Assembly: GCF_001940225.2 (NCBI RefSeq)
Contig: NZ_CP135164.1
Coordinates: 2,294,001 to 2,358,000 of the forward strand
Reading direction: 5' to 3'
DNA: 64,000 bases
From: Roseburia sp. 499
GTDB lineage: Bacteria > Bacillota > Clostridia > Lachnospirales > Lachnospiraceae
Shown: positions 62,679 through 64,000 of the stretch, in pieces
How the letters are laid out: every line of letters starts with the position of its first letter
How positions within the stretch are numbered: position 1 is the first letter of the stretch
Translations under genes and position numbers: made by a program
The notes under the pieces: generated by a model
Told to the model about the DNA's origin: nothing
Databases searched by the model: none
The model's input: the letters and a program-made list of their open reading frames with translations, nothing else

Positions 62679-63992
62679 TTACATATCTGTATATAGCTTA
62701 TCTACTTCACCTTCATAAATTCTATCTGTCTCATTGTCAAATAAAACCCATTCAACAAGGTCAAAGCTATCAGGATTTTCATTCATGAATCTGCTTACTG
62801 TTTTTACTGCAATCTTTGCTGCCAGCTCAACCGGAAAACTATACACTCCGGTTGATATGGATGGAAAAGCAATCGTTCTTATTCCATGTTCAAGTGCCAA
62901 TTTCATAGTATTAAAATAACAGCTTGCAAGTAGTTCCTCTTCCTTACTTCTGCCGCCATTCCAAATCGGACCCACAGTATGTATCACATAATCGCATGGC
63001 AGATTATATGCTTTTGTAATCTTTGCCTGACCTGTCTCACAGCCATGAAGAGTTCTACACTCAGCTAAAAGTTCCGGTCCTGCTGCCCTGTGAATAGCAC
63101 CATCAACTCCACCGCCTCCTAAAAGAGAGTTATTTGCAGCATTTACGATTGCCTGAACATCTGTAATTTTCGTAATATCACCTTTTACCGTTTTGATTAA
63201 ATACATCTTTTGCCTCTTATCCTTATTTTTCAATGCCTCATACCACATATCAATGACTTCATTTGCAACCATGTGATTACACCCGTATGCCTTTACCAGC
63301 TTATCTTCCAATCTATGCATATGCTGACTGGACATATTCTGAATTTTGTTTATCTCCTGTGGTATTCCTTCTTCCAAACATCCAAATAACATATTTCTCT
63401 TTAATTTATCATCCGGAATATAATCTAATAACAGTGCCTTAAATAATCTCATATCCGTTAATATGTCTGGATATTTGCTTAATATAGTATTCAAGACATT
63501 GTTCTTCATAATGCTATCGTTCTGATTTGAAACCACTTCATAAATCAGTCTAACATGATTTCGATATATATGTTCCCCTGATGCTTTTAGTCGTTTTTCA
63601 AACTCTGGTTCAAGCTTTTCTTTGAGATAAAGGTAGTTTCCCATCCCCATACTTACACACTTCATCCCTTTAGGTTCCTTTGTTATAGTGTTGGGAAATC
63701 TACTTTTCAATTCATCCTCTAATCTCTCATTTTGTATATAATTAAATCTATACAGCCACATGGTATTTCCATGAATTGTGATAATCGTAATCTCACCAGG
63801 GCACCCCATTGCTCCAGGATGAGCAAATGTCCAAGCTATAATATCAGATTCAGCAATCTCATTAATATTCTGCATTGTCAAATAAATGGGGTTATTTGCT
63901 CTGTTCTGTATCAATTTCTTTATTTGCTCCTTACTGTCATTTTTTCTCTGAATATTCATAACAAATATCGGATCAGCCTTCACTATATCCAT
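62679..63992 (-). CDS. Macro-domain protein with unknown N-terminal region
   Basis: 437 residues from the ATG at 63992; the frame is open to the window edge, so the true start could lie outside. Residues ~267-437 are a macro domain: [39 protein letters not shown] and [11 protein letters not shown], all ligand-binding loops present (YmdB/OAADPr deacetylase type). It should bind or hydrolyse ADP-ribose derivatives. Residues 1-~120 form a strand-rich region ([21 protein letters not shown]) and ~150-265 a helical segment ([35 protein letters not shown]). Neither is recognised as an enzyme. First visible gene of the ADP-ribose group. Confidence 0.88.
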   Translation of the reverse strand: MDIVKADPIFVMNIQRKNDSKEQIKKLIQNRANNPIYLTMQNINEIAESDIIAWTFAHPGAMGCPGEITIITIHGNTMWLYRFNYIQNERLEDELKSRFPNTITKEPKGMKCVSMGMGNYLYLKEKLEPEFEKRLKASGEHIYRNHVRLIYEVVSNQNDSIMKNNVLNTILSKYPDILTDMRLFKALLLDYIPDDKLKRNMLFGCLEEGIPQEINKIQNMSSQHMHRLEDKLVKAYGCNHMVANEVIDMWYEALKNKDKRQKMYLIKTVKGDITKITDVQAIVNAANNSLLGGGGVDGAIHRAAGPELLAECRTLHGCETGQAKITKAYNLPCDYVIHTVGPIWNGGRSKEEELLASCYFNTMKLALEHGIRTIAFPSISTGVYSFPVELAAKIAVKTVSRFMNENPDSFDLVEWVLFDNETDRIYEGEVDKLYTDM

Positions 63993-64000
63993 AATCTCAT

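Overview
The window looks like the chromosome of a low-GC, Gram-positive gut anaerobe, most likely a Lachnospiraceae-type Clostridia. The reasons are the AT-rich sequence with strong GGAGG ribosome binding sites, a T-box in front of aspS-gatCAB, a DUF5721-type protein, DegV, a CspB/C-type subtilisin and a Tn916-type integrase. The family assignment is inferred from content only.

Layout. 1-8.6 kb: a minus-strand carbohydrate-uptake operon (MATE exporter, two permeases, binding lipoprotein, PHP hydrolase, HAD phosphatase, MsmK/UgpC-type ATPase running off the left edge) next to an RpiR-type regulator. 9.0-15.3 kb: a small island inserted at the 3' end of tRNA-Gly(GCC). It has 26-bp direct repeats, a decayed integrase, two near-identical secreted repeat-protein genes in inverted orientation, a transposase remnant and an unfamiliar two-gene cassette (soluble protein plus four-helix membrane protein). 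15.4-21.7 kb: housekeeping genes (DegV, transglutaminase-like lipoprotein, M18 aminopeptidase, cold-shock protein) around a gene-free 676-bp imperfect inverted repeat. 21.7-32.4 kb: an LspA-like peptidase, subtilisin, ClpX-like unfoldase, a two-component system with a secreted partner, and a YtrA-type ABC operon with a perfect 22-bp-arm palindrome over its promoter. 32.4-37.8 kb: T-box-aspS-gatCAB, with a readable AAC (Asn) specifier candidate. 37.8-41.6 kb: an AraC-ClpP pair, an Rpn-type nuclease and a DDE transposase. 41.9-49.4 kb: a sulfonate/nitrate-type ABC operon with a DUF1254/DUF1214 gene, split by a 1.7-kb insertion sequence flanked by 14-bp direct repeats; a LacI regulator lies upstream. 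49.4-52.9 kb: a membrane protein, a metallophosphoesterase pseudogene, gamma carbonic anhydrase, a DUF389 protein and a low-molecular-weight phosphatase. 53.1 kb to the right edge: the start of an integrative element with Tn916-type Int and Xis, a MazF-like toxin, resolvase-like fragments, several XRE regulators, an SOS block (LexA DNA-binding domain alone, Y-family polymerase, S24 repressor with a perfect operator) and a cargo operon of ADP-ribose-related enzymes (macro-domain fusion, PPP phosphatase, ADP-ribosylglycohydrolase).

The items most worth follow-up are the 676-bp hairpin-forming repeat, the tRNA-Gly island with its membrane/soluble gene pair and inverted paralogues, and the ADP-ribose cargo operon. 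All product names rest on motif reading by eye; no database search was run.
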